A stretch of DNA of 64,000 bases from Biscogniauxia marginata (lineage: Eukaryota; Ascomycota; Sordariomycetes; Xylariales; Xylariaceae), in contig MU404064.1 in the NCBI GenBank assembly GCA_022695795.1, positions 1 through 64,000 on the forward strand. Direction: 5' to 3'. The notes below the pieces were generated by a model, which saw only the letters and a program-made list of their open reading frames with translations, did no database searches and was not told the origin of the DNA. Shown piece by piece: positions 1 to 11,601 of this stretch. Every line of letters begins with the position of its first letter. Within the stretch, counting starts at the first letter, position 1. The position numbers were made by a program, and so were the translations under genes.

Positions 1-2580
1 ATTTTATTTTTTAATAATAATAAATTATTACGATATTATAAAATAAAATGTTTTTTTAATTAAAATGATATATAATAATAAAAAGTAATTAATAATATTT
101 ATAATTTAAATAATTATAATTTATTTTTAATTATTTTATTAAATTTATTAAATTTATTTATATTATTTTATATTTATTATTATTATATTAATTTTAATAA
201 TTATTTTAATTATAAATTTTATTTTATTAAAATTATATATATATATATATTTTTAAATATTATATTTTATAATCGTATTATATATTAATTTATATATATT
301 TTCGATATATATTTACGTTTTTATAAAAAGCTTTTTAATTATTTATTTAAACGCGTTTAAATTTTTATTATTATTATATAAAATTAAAAGCTTAGTTTTA
401 TTTAACGCGTTTCGCGTCGCGATTACGTAATAAAATATTTATTATTTTAATAATATAATAAAAACGAAAAAGAAATAATTATTTATTTAAATTAATAATA
501 TATTAAATGATTATAACTTTTTTATAAAATATAAATTTTTGGAAATTTAATATAATAATTAATTATATAAATATATTTTTAAATTATTATTATAATATAA
601 TATTAAAAATATTATAAATTTTTAATAATTAATAAAAATTAATATTTAAATAACATAATTAATTTAAATTTTAAATAATATTTTTAATTATTAAATTAAG
701 TTAATTAATAAAAAAACTTTAAAAATTTATAATTATAATTTTACGCGTTTTAAAAATAATAATAAATATATTAATTTTTATTTAAATAATATAAATTACG
801 TTTTAAAAAACTAAATATTTAATATAAAAAAAGTATTTAGTTTTTAAAGTATAAAGCTAAATAAAATAATTCGAATAATAATAATTATTAATTAATTTTA
901 ATATAACGTGTTTTATAAGCAAGTAAGCTACATAAGTAAATAAACTAGTTTTTATAACTTTCGCAGTTTTAACCATTAAAAAATATTTACGTAATATTAA
1001 AATTAATTAATTATTATTATTATTTAAATCGTTTTTTTAGTTTTACACTTTAAAAACCGAATACCTTTTTTATATTAAGTTTTTAGTTTTTTAATATGTA
1101 ATTTAAATTAAAGCCTTTTAAAATTAAAATAAAGAATTAATAATAAATAAAATTAATTATAACTCTTTAAAATTTAAATTATTAAATACTTTTTTATTTA
1201 TTATATAAATATGCGTATTATAATTAGTTTAATTATATATATTATATCGTTTTTATTTAGTTATTATTTTTTTCAAGGCGCCCCTTTTTTATTATTAATT
1301 ATAATAATATTTTTTAACTTATTAATTTTTTATATTAAATATTCTTTTTATTTATAATTATTTATTTTTAGTTTTATATTGTTTATTAAAAATATAATTT
1401 ATTTTTCGAAAACAAATAATTTTATTTCGTAATAAAACTATTTTATATATTAATAATAAAATAATTTTTAATGCTTTTTAATTTTATTATTTAGTTATTA
1501 TTTAAATTTTTAATTTTACTTTTTAATAATAATAAATTATCGCGATATTATAAAATTAAGTGTTTTTTCTTAATTAATATAATAAATAATAATATAATAA
1601 AACTATTAATATTAATAATTTAAATAATTATAATTTATTTTCGATTTTTTATTAAGTTTATTAAAGTCGTTTATGTCGTTTTATATTTATTATTATTATA
1701 TTAATTTAAATGATTATTTTAAATATAAACCTTATTTTATTAAAATCATATATTTTTTTAAAAAAATTTATATATTAATTTAAATTATTTTCGATATATA
1801 TTTAAATTTTTATATAAAGCTTTTTATTAATTAATTTATTTATTTAAACGTGTTTATAATGATTTTTATCGCCGTACAAAATTAAAAGTTTAGTTTTTTT
1901 CGACGCGTTTCGCGTTGTGTTTATATAATAAAAAGTTTATTATCGCGATAATATAACTTAAACGAAAAAAAAATTATTATTTATTTAAATTAATAATATA
2001 TTAAATAATTTTTTCCGTAAAATGTAAATTTTTAAGTATTTAGTTTTATAATTAATTATATAAATATATTATTATTTTGTTTTTATAATGTTATATAAAA
2101 AATATCGTAAAATATTATTTAATTATTTAAGTTATTTAAGTTTTTATTAATATATTATAATTTTACGCGTTTTAATAATAATAATAAATATATTATTTAT
2201 AATTTAATCGACTTAAATTACACATTAAAAAACTAAATATTTAATATAAAAAAAGTATTTAGTTTTTAAAGCGTAAAACTAAAAAAGACGATTTAAATAA
2301 TATTAATTATTAATTAATTTTAATATCACGTAAATGTTTTTTAATAATTAAAACTATAAAAGTTATAAAAACTAGCTTACTTACTTATATGGCTTACTTG
2401 CTTATAAGACACGTTAATATAAATGATTTTTAAATTAAAAATGTAATAATTATAAAATTTCGTTTACAAGCTTGTTTCTTATTTTATTTACTTGTTTATA
2501 TAATACGTTATTTATTATAATTTATATTTTATAAACTTTAACTTTTTAACTTATAATGTTATAACTTTAAAAATAAACCA
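1..2580. repeat. RIP-like AT-rich block with decayed transposon copies
   Basis: Almost pure A/T sequence with no believable ORF. C-A and T-G steps are scarce while C-G steps persist, which is the usual footprint of repeat-induced point mutation. Internal structure is visible by eye: about 1-890 and about 1508-2335 are diverged direct repeats, and about 893-1110 is an inverted copy of about 2215-2416. The simplest reading is one element of about 1.5 kb (893-2416) with long terminal inverted repeats abutting the truncated body of a second copy. No transposase reading frame survives, so the superfamily cannot be assigned. The block stops sharply near 2580, where normal base composition begins. 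Confidence 0.85.
893..2416. mobile_element. Decayed element with about 200-bp terminal inverted repeats
   Basis: The left end reads AACGTGTTTTATAAGCAAGT and the right end, on the opposite strand, reads AACGTGTCTTATAAGCAAGT. The similarity runs inward for roughly 200 bp with scattered transitions. The same outer motif recurs at the fold-back element near 22.24 and 22.69 kb. Interior sequence is too AT-rich to show a coding region. Ends are approximate because RIP-like mutation has blurred them, and a target-site duplication cannot be read with confidence. Confidence 0.6.
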
Positions 2581-3050
2581 AAAAGAAAAGGTGGTTATAA
2601 AGTAAATGAATTAGATATAATGAATGTACGACTATTTCGCAGGAAACTCGCCCCGTGGGGAAATCCCCGCACAGCGGGCCCACAGTGCACTACGAAATCT
2701 ACGGTTCAAGCTAAGGCCAAATTTTGGGGTTTTCCCCACACCAAGCGCAAACTGTCAGGTATCTGGGGCAAGGGGGGAGATCCCCATGTTTCTCCCTCGG
2801 CTATGGACCGCGTTATGACATTAAAACACGACGCTTTGATTGCTCCGGGACAATACTAATTTGCTGGAGGATCCTCCGACGGACTTAAATGTGAGTCCGC
2901 TGTCTTCTGAGATTACCCCGGCTCCTACCGCTCGTTAAAGAGGACTACTTCCGTGTCCCGTCCTTAAAGTTAGTGAGCCACACTCTTCCACCGGATGAAG
3001 CAATCCCATTGGAAGCTGTCACTGATTTGATCCCTCCCTGACACTAAACT
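2581..3050 (+). promoter_or_regulatory. Upstream region of the acetoacetyl-CoA synthetase gene with CreA-like sites
   Basis: Base composition returns to normal here. Four matches to the SYGGRG consensus bound by the carbon catabolite repressor CreA lie within about 115 bp: GTGGGG at 2655-2660, CCCCGC at 2665-2670, CCCCAC at 2734-2739 and CTGGGG at 2763-2768. Paired sites of this kind often mark carbon-repressed genes in ascomycetes. Binding is inference; no ORF here looks real. Confidence 0.4.
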
Positions 3051-5493
3051 ATGTCGTCCTGGAAGCACCCGAACCCGAACGGGACTCGTCTCGATGCTTT
3101 TCGAAGGTACGTGAACTCGAAGCACGGTCTGGCTTTGGAGGATTATGCTCAACTGCACAAATGGTCGGTCGACGAGCTCCAGGCGTTTTGCCACGAGGTC
3201 TGGAACTTTTGCGGCGTGGTTTATAGCGTTCCACCTCAGAAGGTCGCCGAGGGACTTGATTCCATGTGGCCACGGCCGAAATGGTTTCCTGGCGCCCGTA
3301 TCAACTATACCGAGAACATACTCGCGCTGGGGCTGGCTATGCGTCCCGATGCTGTCGCAGTGTCGGCCTGTCGAGAAGGTGGGATACAGTGGCGTCATCT
3401 CACGTGGATGCAGTTGCGCGACCAGGTTGCTCTATACGCGAGCGCCCTAAAGAAAGCAGGAGTTCGAGAAGGTGATCGTGTGGCCAGTCTGTGCACCCTT
3501 GATATACCTGTATAACCAAACGAGCGACCCCGCTGACAATTCCGCAGCCGTAACCACGAATTCTATCGAGACTATGCTAATTCTACTTGCTTGCGGGAGC
3601 ATTGGTGCGATACTGTCCAGCACCGCCCCGGACATGGGAGCGAAAGGGATCCTGGAAAGATACCTTCAAATAAAACCTAAAATTCTCTTTGTAGAGACCG
3701 AGGTGCTCTACGCTGGGAAGACTATCAACATGCGCAACAAGTTCCAAGACGTTGTTTCCGGTTTGAAAAAGCACGTCAGCGAGTTGAAGGAAGTTGTCGT
3801 GGTCAGTGGCGCCGGTTGGGATGACTCTGCGATGTGAGTATTTCGTATCTTCATCCTCTATTTTGACATGATGCTGACTCATCACGTCGCGTTAGCATTC
3901 ATCTATCCGATTTCCTCGACGTTCAGTCAGAACCCCTAGAATATGCTCAACTACCATTCGACCACCCGATATACATACTCTACTCGTAAGTTTTCGTAAC
4001 AAAACGGTTGGGATGTTTATTAAATATGATGTAGCTCTGGAACAACAGGACCTCCAAAATGTAAGTCTTCGAAGCAAGCCCTGACTTTCTTTCGAGTGTA
4101 GAGAACCATTAACGTTGACATGCTTTGGAAGGTATTTGCCATGCGGCTGGTGGTGCTCTCCTACAACAAAAGAAAGATTCAATTCTCTCTTTTGAGATGG
4201 GGCCTGACTCCGTGTACTATCAGTACTCCACGGTTCGTCAACGCCTCTGAAACTGACAAGCTAGCTTTTACTAATTACTGATGATAGACCGGTTGGATGA
4301 TGTGGAATTATTTGATAGGTGTTCTAAGTGTCGGGGCCAGAATCGTCCTTTATGATGGAAGCCCTCTTCATCCTACAGGAGAATATCAGGTCAAATTGCT
4401 TGAGGAGCAAAAGTACGTGTAAAGGAAGATCTGAGTGTCGAAATATACTGACCGATATAGGGTCACTCATTGGGGCACAAGTCCTAAGTTCCTGGCTGCG
4501 CTCAGGCACCGCGGTCTCAGTCAACTCCCTAAGGCAGACGGGCTTCAAATGGTAATCTCGGCTGGATCGCCTCTTTCTGCGGAAATCTTTGACTGGTTTT
4601 ACTCAAAGTTTCCTAAGAGGGTAGGCCTCATCAATGGTTCCGGGGGAACTGATCTTGTCGCTGGTAGTGAGTTTTAACATTCATTAGATTTTTGGTTTAA
4701 TATTGTTTACTTACCAGATTAGTTGTCGGGGGTAATGCGCTTGTTACGGTCTACCCAGGCGAGCTGGCTGCGCCGTTATTGGGGTTGAGCGTCCAGATAT
4801 GGGATGTCAATGGCCGAAATATTGAGGATTCGGGAGAAAGGGGTGATCTTGTTATTACAAAACCCTTCTTCAGCATGCCAATAACGTTTTGGGGTGATAA
4901 TGGTGAAGAGAAATACCGGAAAGCGTACTTTGACGAATTTCCGGGAGTTTGGCATCATGGTGACTTTATTCGGAAAATCCCGAAGACTAAAGGCTATGAG
5001 ATCCTTGGCCGTAGCGATGGCGTCTTGAACCCTGGAGGTATGTGGTTGATTCTTCTCAGCGGCTAAATGCACGATCGAGCTAACAGTTAGATGATAAGGA
5101 GTGCGGTTCGGGGCAGCAGAGCTATACGGAATAGTTGACAAATTTCCTCAAGTGCAAGACTGCATTGCTGTGGGGCAGCGCCGACCATCTGACTCGGATG
5201 AGCAGGTTTTGCTCTTCTTGAAGATGAAAGACTCTCCACTTAGGCCAGACCTGCGAGCTGAAGTTCTAAAGGCTATCCGTCAGCAGCTCAGCCCCAGGCA
5301 TGCGCCGGCGCATATTCTAGAAGTGAAGGATATACCATATACCATGAACGGCAAGAAGATTGAAGGCCTGGTCAAGGAAATTGTCTGTGGCCGTGAGCCG
5401 AAAGTGGGTGGAACTGCCGTCAACCCTGAGTCCCTAGATGAGTATCGCAAATTCGTGGATTTACCTTCGGTGAGGTCTGGCGCAAAACTATGA
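3051..5493 (+). CDS. Acetoacetyl-CoA synthetase (acyl-CoA ligase, AMP-forming)
   Basis: Nine exons: 3051-3486, 3548-3833, 3896-3985, 4035-4060, 4132-4232, 4288-4412, 4461-4666, 4723-5037 and 5099-5493, giving 659 aa. The family activates acetoacetate with ATP and CoA. Seen in the product: the N-terminal region with [14 protein letters not shown], the AMP-binding loop [10 protein letters not shown], the WGTSPKF segment, [11 protein letters not shown], and the C-terminal [15 protein letters not shown], all laid out as in acetoacetyl-CoA synthetases of about 650-690 aa. The start is the first ATG matching the family N-terminus. The protein ends in Ala-Lys-Leu, a PTS1-type peroxisomal signal. Two introns (4061-4131 and 5038-5098) need AAG rather than YAG acceptors to keep the frame. 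It runs tail to tail towards bioDA, separated by a dead gene. Exact substrate is not provable from sequence. Confidence 0.85.
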
Positions 5494-6179
5494 AGCTAGA
5501 CAGGTTACTATTAGATAGAAACAATTTGGATTATGTATTTGTAGGTTCCCACATAGTCAGTTAGTGACATTGGTTCTGTGCTGTTAGACCGTAATTGAGA
5601 AAATGTCTACCGCAGTGTCGGGTAACTTTGGATATGATTTTGAACTGTCTCTTCAACGAATTTCACAAAACCCGCGGGGGAAGGGCTTTCGATCAAAGCC
5701 TCGACAATGACAAGGCATAGTTGTTGAAATATGGGGCTATACGATCTCTGGTCTCCTGTATACATATATATTTATATATAGATGGGCTTTGCCCACCTGC
5801 CTAGACTCACCTTGAACCAATACACGTGACCCTATCCTCATACCTTCGTCTCATCTCAACACTAGTATCTAAGCTGCAGTGTTAGTAAGTCCTACGGAGT
5901 TAGTTCAAAGAGCTATTAAGATGTCAATCTCTGGCAGCATCGCCAAAACATTATGTATAGCCGGCGAGACTACTGGAATGCGAGATGGTAAGTCTTGCCT
6001 TCTTGCCACGTCTAATTATGAGATTTATTAACGAACGTACCATTAGCTTCCATGTCAGCCATTACCCTGGGTAACTAGCGTCGAAAGAGTCCAAGACCAT
6101 AGGATGATAGGATCCGTAATTGGCTTCGATGTGAAAATATGCCTTATTAGCTGTTAATCCCTCTAAATGCCAGGTCCAT
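5494..6179. other. Intergenic, no gene seen
   Basis: Downstream region of the acyl-CoA ligase gene. A short open stretch after the ATG near 5921 soon runs into a possible intron and has no recognisable product. A short run of alternating TA lies near 5760. Distal remains of the neighbouring beta-lactamase-like pseudogene may extend into the right edge. Confidence 0.5.
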
Positions 6180-7000
6180 GTCAACGGAGTCTCTTTGACG
6201 ATCGTTTCTAGCAACAGAACATAACCATGCCGGACTATAGCCTAGCAGATCGTTAACAGAGCTAATGATACTCTGAGCTAGGCACAGAATCGTTTCATCC
6301 CGTTTCATCTCGTTTCATCTCGAGTCAAAGGTATTAGGAGTAGCCAGAAGCCGAGGTCGTCCATCTAGCGCCGCGTATGGGTTAGAAAATTGAGATTCAG
6401 GAATGGATGGATCGATAGCAGTTATTGACCGGGTAGCGAAGGGCTTTAAATTGATGGCATTGATATACTCAGCGAATGTCTGACCACAAATACCCTCGAT
6501 GACCTCCTCTGCAATAGTATAATGCCAGTTGCTGTAGTCAAATTGGGCTCGGAACAGACCTGTGCCCTTGAGCTGAGAATACCCTTTTAATAACTGACGT
6601 TTCTCTACGAGATATTTTACTTCCGAGCCGTATTCTAATTATTTGATCTTTCCAGACAAAGGCGATGAGTAAGTAAGCCCTTAACGGTTGCTTCATGTGT
6701 CACGGTCAGTTAAGTACCCTGGAAATCTGTCAATATATCTTTCAGAGACATGTTCCACTTCAGCTTCCTTTCGTCAACTAGCCGGGTGGTAGCCGTTGCA
6801 GTAAATATCTTCGTGATAGATTCAATGCTGCAGACATAATCTGAGTCTACTGGAAGCGATTCCTCGATACCTCTAAAGCCATAGTTGAATCAGTGGGTGA
6901 TACGGTCTCTATAAGAGACACCAGGCGAATTGCCAGGGACGCCTGACGCTTTGTAGATTCTCTCAATTACCGAGTTAAAGTGAGACGGGCTGTCTGCCAT
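6180..7000 (-). pseudogene. Beta-lactamase-like serine hydrolase, broken
   Basis: Reading the minus strand from the ATG at 7000 gives a clear class C beta-lactamase/esterase-like start: VSYRDRITH, a TGA stop at 6892-6890, FNYGFRGIEE, then CSIESITKIFTATATTRLVD containing the Ser-x-x-Lys catalytic motif (Ser-Ile-Thr-Lys). After a decayed, probably intronic stretch, homology resumes with LVEKRQLLKGYSQLKGTG, then FDYSNWHYTIAEEVIEGICG, which carries the Tyr-Ser-Asn motif. Farther on is a degraded SSVNDLL segment near 6250. The stop most simply comes from CGA to TGA in a conserved position. A 10-bp unit (GTTTCATCTC type) is repeated three times at 6291-6322. Several breaks make a functional product unlikely. 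These secreted or cytosolic hydrolases are common in ascomycetes and are often found near metabolite genes. Confidence 0.75.
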
Positions 7001-8610
7001 ATTTGTTTCTATTGCATATCTTACAACCAAGTTAGTCTTCTTTGAAAGGACGAGTGACAACCTACGTGGAGATCACTGAGCCTGAAGAACTCTGTTGTGA
7101 CATCTGGGGATAATATTACAAGTTTCTGGCTTATAGAAGAATTAAAGTAAGTCAAAGCCTCTTGAGGAAGTAAGAGTTTCGGGGGCAGCGGTGGCAATTT
7201 GAATCACTACATCCAGTAATCCGTGCCCACATTCATGTATGGGCACATAATTTTGGGCACAGGGTGTAAGTCTGGATTTGAGCTTCAGTTTAGAATGTCG
7301 TGATAAGCTAAATGTCATTCTAATATCCCGGGAGTTGCATCCCAGCGGTGTATCTATATCCCTTTGGCAAGCTATTCTAAGCCGCACAGGTGATCTTGAT
7401 GTGTTGTTATACAACAGGCGCTAACATGTCCTTGCCCTAAGACTAGATAGAGTTCATTAGTTGTGTCAAAGTCGGGACCAACAATTGTGATATGACCTTA
7501 AAGTCATTGTACTGTCAAGACCTACGTCTCGACTAGTTACCTACGATAATATTCTTCAAGTCCTTACTTCCTGCATTGTAGAATAGTTCTTGTCGTGCGG
7601 TTAGTTACGTCGATAGATCATTCAAGGTAAGAAGGACCACCCCGTAATTCCGCAAAGTAAACTATTGACGAAAATAAAGCCACCTGCTCCATGGGTTCCT
7701 TTGTCATCGCGAATCCTTTATCAATCCTGAAATTAAAGATTTAGCATTACAGTCATTCCTATCGGGCCTAGAGCCACCCCATGGACATCCTGAACACACC
7801 GTAAACTGTTAGGTGTCGAATATTTTATCTGCAGTTTGCTTTTATATTTGGGAAGACAAAACTATCATACCTTTAAATCTCCTGAGTAAATAAAATTAGC
7901 ATTTTCCACCGCTTAAAACAGGAAATGCACGATCATTCGTTATCTGGCTCATTCTCCCTTTCAAAGTTTGAGCATAAATCTCAGATTATTACAGTCGCCT
8001 CTGTCGGACTGATATGGACTATGAACAGTACCTAGTCACTAGGGGAGAGACCTGGCATGCCGTCTAGCATATAGTATAGTCTCTTCCCCGTTACAGGCTT
8101 CTTTAAGTTCTAGCTATCATGTCAATAGGTGTTGCCCTGGCGACATGTGCTTAGGAAAGAGTTGTCATCTGGTTGATGATTTCCTTGCCAGATATGAGTT
8201 GAAAGTAGTAGCTATTACCAGCTGAGAGAACCACACATCCTCCATGGCTAGGTAATAGTAGTACTAATCGATTATCTAGTAACAATTCTTGAGATTTCCA
8301 CTGTGCGCTTACAATAACGAGCAAAATGGCAACCCATTCCCAGTAAGAAAATGAAGTCGTAATACGTTACATCCTTGCAGACAACAGATCTACAATAAAT
8401 CTAACAAGTTCTATACCGAAACAAGAACCGAATTACCAGCCTTCTCAAATATGCAGCTTATATTTAGGAAATATAGGTACAGCCAACGATGATACAGGAA
8501 TGTCGCAAGCTGGCATAGTTATGAATAAGGTTGAAAAGACTGTCCCAGCCAACATACACCGGCCGCGGACCAAACACGGTAGAAACTCATAAACACTCTA
8601 AAATGGCATT
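7001..8610. other. Intergenic, no supported gene
   Basis: Moderately AT-rich, non-repetitive sequence between the dead beta-lactamase-like gene and the 3' end of bioDA. A minus-strand open frame of about 90 codons (7142-7414) has a protein-like composition with a PIHECGHGLLD stretch, and could be the remnant of another gene, but it starts at a non-ATG codon and no family is recognised. Confidence 0.4.
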
Positions 8611-11230
8611 TCATCGTAAACTTTCTAGAACCAATGCCTGGAGCCTCTCGATATCATCCATGCTCGACTTTTGACTGGCCATCACATACAGCACATTCCC
8701 CAACACCCTACTATGGACATTCCAGAGACTAGTCCCTGTTCGCAGGCGGGCCTGGAGCGTTGAAGCAGCCTGGCTCTTATATCCAGCTTCATCTTCGCCA
8801 CGCATGCTAATTGCGAGCACGCTCCCTAGTGCCCACACGCCCGCAACTTGTGCAGTCTGGTGAGAGATAAGCTCGACAAATTCCCGTGACCACATTGACC
8901 AGACAGAGCGGTTCACAATAGCAGAGGCATTCTCGTCTTGATACTCGGTCTTCGGGACTTGTATCAACTTTGAGTCTGCCCAGCCATCCGCCTTGGCCCA
9001 GTCCCAGGCGCCACGGTAATCCATACGTTGCATCTCGCGCACCGACTCAAGCGCCACTTGGCATCCCACGGGGTGCGCGGTGTAACTATGACCATGCAGG
9101 AGCGCGTCACTCTTGTCCAGGCTCTCAAAAGCGGAGAATATACTCTCGGACGCCAGCGTCGCACATAAGGGCACCAGCCCACCCGTTAGCAGCTTGGCGT
9201 GCACGGAAATGTCAGGTTGAACACCGAGGAAAGAAGCGGCGGAGAAACGACCGAGGCGGTAGAGTCCGGTGAACACTTCATCAAAGACGACCGGGAGGCC
9301 TTTCCACTCGCTCGGGTCTATGTCTGTCGATGTCGGCTTTCTGGGATTGCCAAAGAGGCGGGCCGACCTACGAACGACGCTGACGAGAGATCTCTGGAAT
9401 AGTGGGTCTCTATTAGGGGTTAGAATGTCGCTAGGATGTAGAATTACTCGATCTCGGACTTACACTAAGATCATGCCGCCGGCGCCAAGGACTACCGGCT
9501 CGAGGACGAGGGCACCGAACTTGCGGTTAGAGCGTTGAAGATCCTTTAAAACGCCTTCGATATAGCGTGCGTACTTCCAACCCTGGTCGCCCTGCTCTCT
9601 TGCCTCCAAGTCGAACACTTGCGACAGGGAGCCGAACTCGTCGCCTTCGCCAAGGTGCTCGCGAAGCGTGTCGGGTACGTCAACGAGCCACCTGGCGTTG
9701 ACACAGCGAACGGTTGGGTAGTCAAACCAGAAGCCCTTGCCCTTGTACCACTCCGTCTTTTCATTATAGACATTTGGTTCCGCACAGTCCATTGCGCCGA
9801 TAGTATCTCCGTGGTAGCTGCCCTTCAGGCCGATGATTCCCATGTCTTTACTGCCGGCGTCCCATCCATACCTAAGCCGTGAAGCACGCAGCGCCATCTT
9901 AATGGCAACCTCACACCCGGTACTACCATTGTCGGTATAAAAAGTGCGTGCTAGCTTCGGGTTCTCCATGCCCTGGAGGAGGAGCTCTGCGAGTGCAAGC
10001 GCGGGCTCATGAATGGCCTCCGCAAACATCACGTGCCCATAATGACCGGCCGCGTACGAAGCCGCCAGGGTGAGGCGCGGGTTAGCATGACCCAGGCCTT
10101 GTGTCCACCAGGAGGCAGATCCATCGAATGCAGGACGCAGGAGGGAGTCGTCCGGGAATGGCATATTATGATTGGGTGTGAACACCTGAAAGTAGTCACC
10201 GTGCGCCGAGTCGATGACAGATATCGCTTCAGACGAGAGTTGCTTCTGTTGCGTAAATGGATACCATATATGCTTATGCGCTTTTTGCGCCATAGTCTCA
10301 AGACGAGAGATGCGGTCCTGATGGCGCTTATCAAGATCCTTGAGAACGCTATGGATAGCACCATCGGAGCTCATCTGGTCGTAATACTCATTCATTGCAG
10401 CTTCTTCACGCTGCTTGTTGTCGTGGGGTGGAGGTGGCTGAGGGACCGTTGCAACGGGAATTCCGTGCTCTCCGTAGAAGTGGTCCGTAAGATACCTGTA
10501 GTTCTCATATTGCGTTTCCCGAAAAATCAGTACTGTCTCGATGTTATAGCCCCGGAGCCTTAGAGACTCGAAGGCAGCGATCGTCTGTGAGATACCTCCA
10601 AGCTTCGAGTCACCTATGAGGACGACGGGAATCCTTAACGGAGCATAGAGATCCGCCTGAGAGGTTCCCGAGGGTCCTGGCGAGTGAACACCGCCCGCTG
10701 TCTCAAGGAACAGCCATCCTGATACCGACGCAACATTGCGAGATACATAGTCGCATATCCTCCCCAGAAGGGCATGGTCCGAAGGAATTGGCTAGGAAGG
10801 TGAGAAAACAGTTAAATGCTAAGGATTTCGAGCACGGTATACCTTGCCTGATACCCTTGCCGCTATGTGCGGGCTAGTTGGTATGTCGTATTGTAGCAGT
10901 GTTCTATTTGTTGTGGATGGAGAGTATCTGGCTATGTGACTAGATGTTGTCAGCTTATATCCAACCAGTGGGGTATTAGCTTCATCTGAGGAGTATTGCC
11001 ATTAGCAGGGTCAAGAGGCATCAAGGAAGACGTCACGAACACCAGCTATCAGCTTCATTGGCCGGTCCCGTCGAGACCGGCTTTAAAAAGGATGTCCTCT
11101 CATTGTTCCAAAGCTTAGAGGTGGCATTGCACAAAATGGTGGCAAATATGGTCTTTCCAACGTCCGTATTAGCGCCATAGATCTGGTATACTCGAAGCGA
11201 GCGCCATAGGAGAGATCGCACGGGTGCCAT
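8611..11230 (-). CDS. Bifunctional dethiobiotin synthetase / DAPA aminotransferase (BioDA fusion)
   Basis: Four exons on the minus strand: 11230-11043, 10939-10843, 10791-9464 and 9409-8611 (803 aa). The N-terminal half is BioD: the P-loop GANTDVGKT (residues 19-27), KPVSTGPANEAD, and LFLETAGGVHSP. It closes the ureido ring of dethiobiotin using ATP and CO2. The C-terminal half is BioA, a PLP aminotransferase: HIWYPFTQQ, the glycine-rich SYHGDTIGA stretch, VVFDEVFTGLYR, and the PLP lysine in AKLLTGGLVPL. It converts KAPA to DAPA using S-adenosylmethionine. An upstream in-frame TTG opens 39 nt earlier, but the ATG at 11230 immediately precedes a basic, hydroxylated stretch (RSLLWRSLRVYQ) typical of mitochondrial import. 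The fused order BioD-BioA is that known from ascomycete and plant enzymes. Divergent from KAPA synthase. Confidence 0.95.
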
Positions 11231-11601
11231 GGCTCTCGTGGCCAGACTGACTGCTGGATGAAGCGACAAGCCCTTCCTGCATTGTGGTTACCAGGTAATT
11301 ACATAGTCCATCTTAGCCCTAGACCCGGAGGTCTGGATTGAGGGGTTTTCTGCATTCTTCACATGTTTGTTGGTTTCCCAGATTATACAACTATAAGGTA
11401 ATAAATGCTGCACATTTAAATTTCTCTCGAGCCGATCCATTCCTTGTATGCCTTTATATTCGCCAAATGCAATATTGTAGATCGTGGAAGGGGGGTGGTA
11501 CCGATATCTATACGCTCTTCAGGCAATGCTAAGCTCAATATCAACATGAGCCCTTCAGTTCGGTTGTCCCCTGATTAAATATAATTACTACATTCTCCGC
11601 A
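11231..11601. promoter_or_regulatory. Shared bidirectional promoter of bioDA and KAPA synthase
   Basis: Only 371 bp separate the two divergent biotin genes, so transcription start regions must share this space. It is AT-richer than the flanking exons. Divergence with such spacing suggests co-regulation of the two consecutive enzymes. No binding site is recognised with confidence. Confidence 0.6.

Noticed and set aside
1..2580. Telomere, centromere or mitochondrial insert
   Set aside because: No TTAGGG-type array, and the matching copy at 22-24 kb with terminal inverted repeats fits a RIP-mutated transposon better. No mitochondrial gene is recognisable.
4061..4102. Short intron ending at GTGTAG in the ligase gene
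   Set aside because: It has a good branch site and TAG, but joining there creates TAG in frame at once, while the AAG at 4129-4131 restores the conserved CICHAAGG.
3051..5493. Acetyl-CoA synthetase as identity of the ligase
   Set aside because: The N-terminal region, the SSGTTGPPK context and the [11 protein letters not shown] region read as acetoacetyl-CoA synthetase; C-terminal order and length also fit that group better.
7142..7414. 90-codon minus-strand frame as a gene
   Set aside because: Begins at a non-ATG codon, no family recognised, no supporting splice partners; kept only as a remark on the gap.
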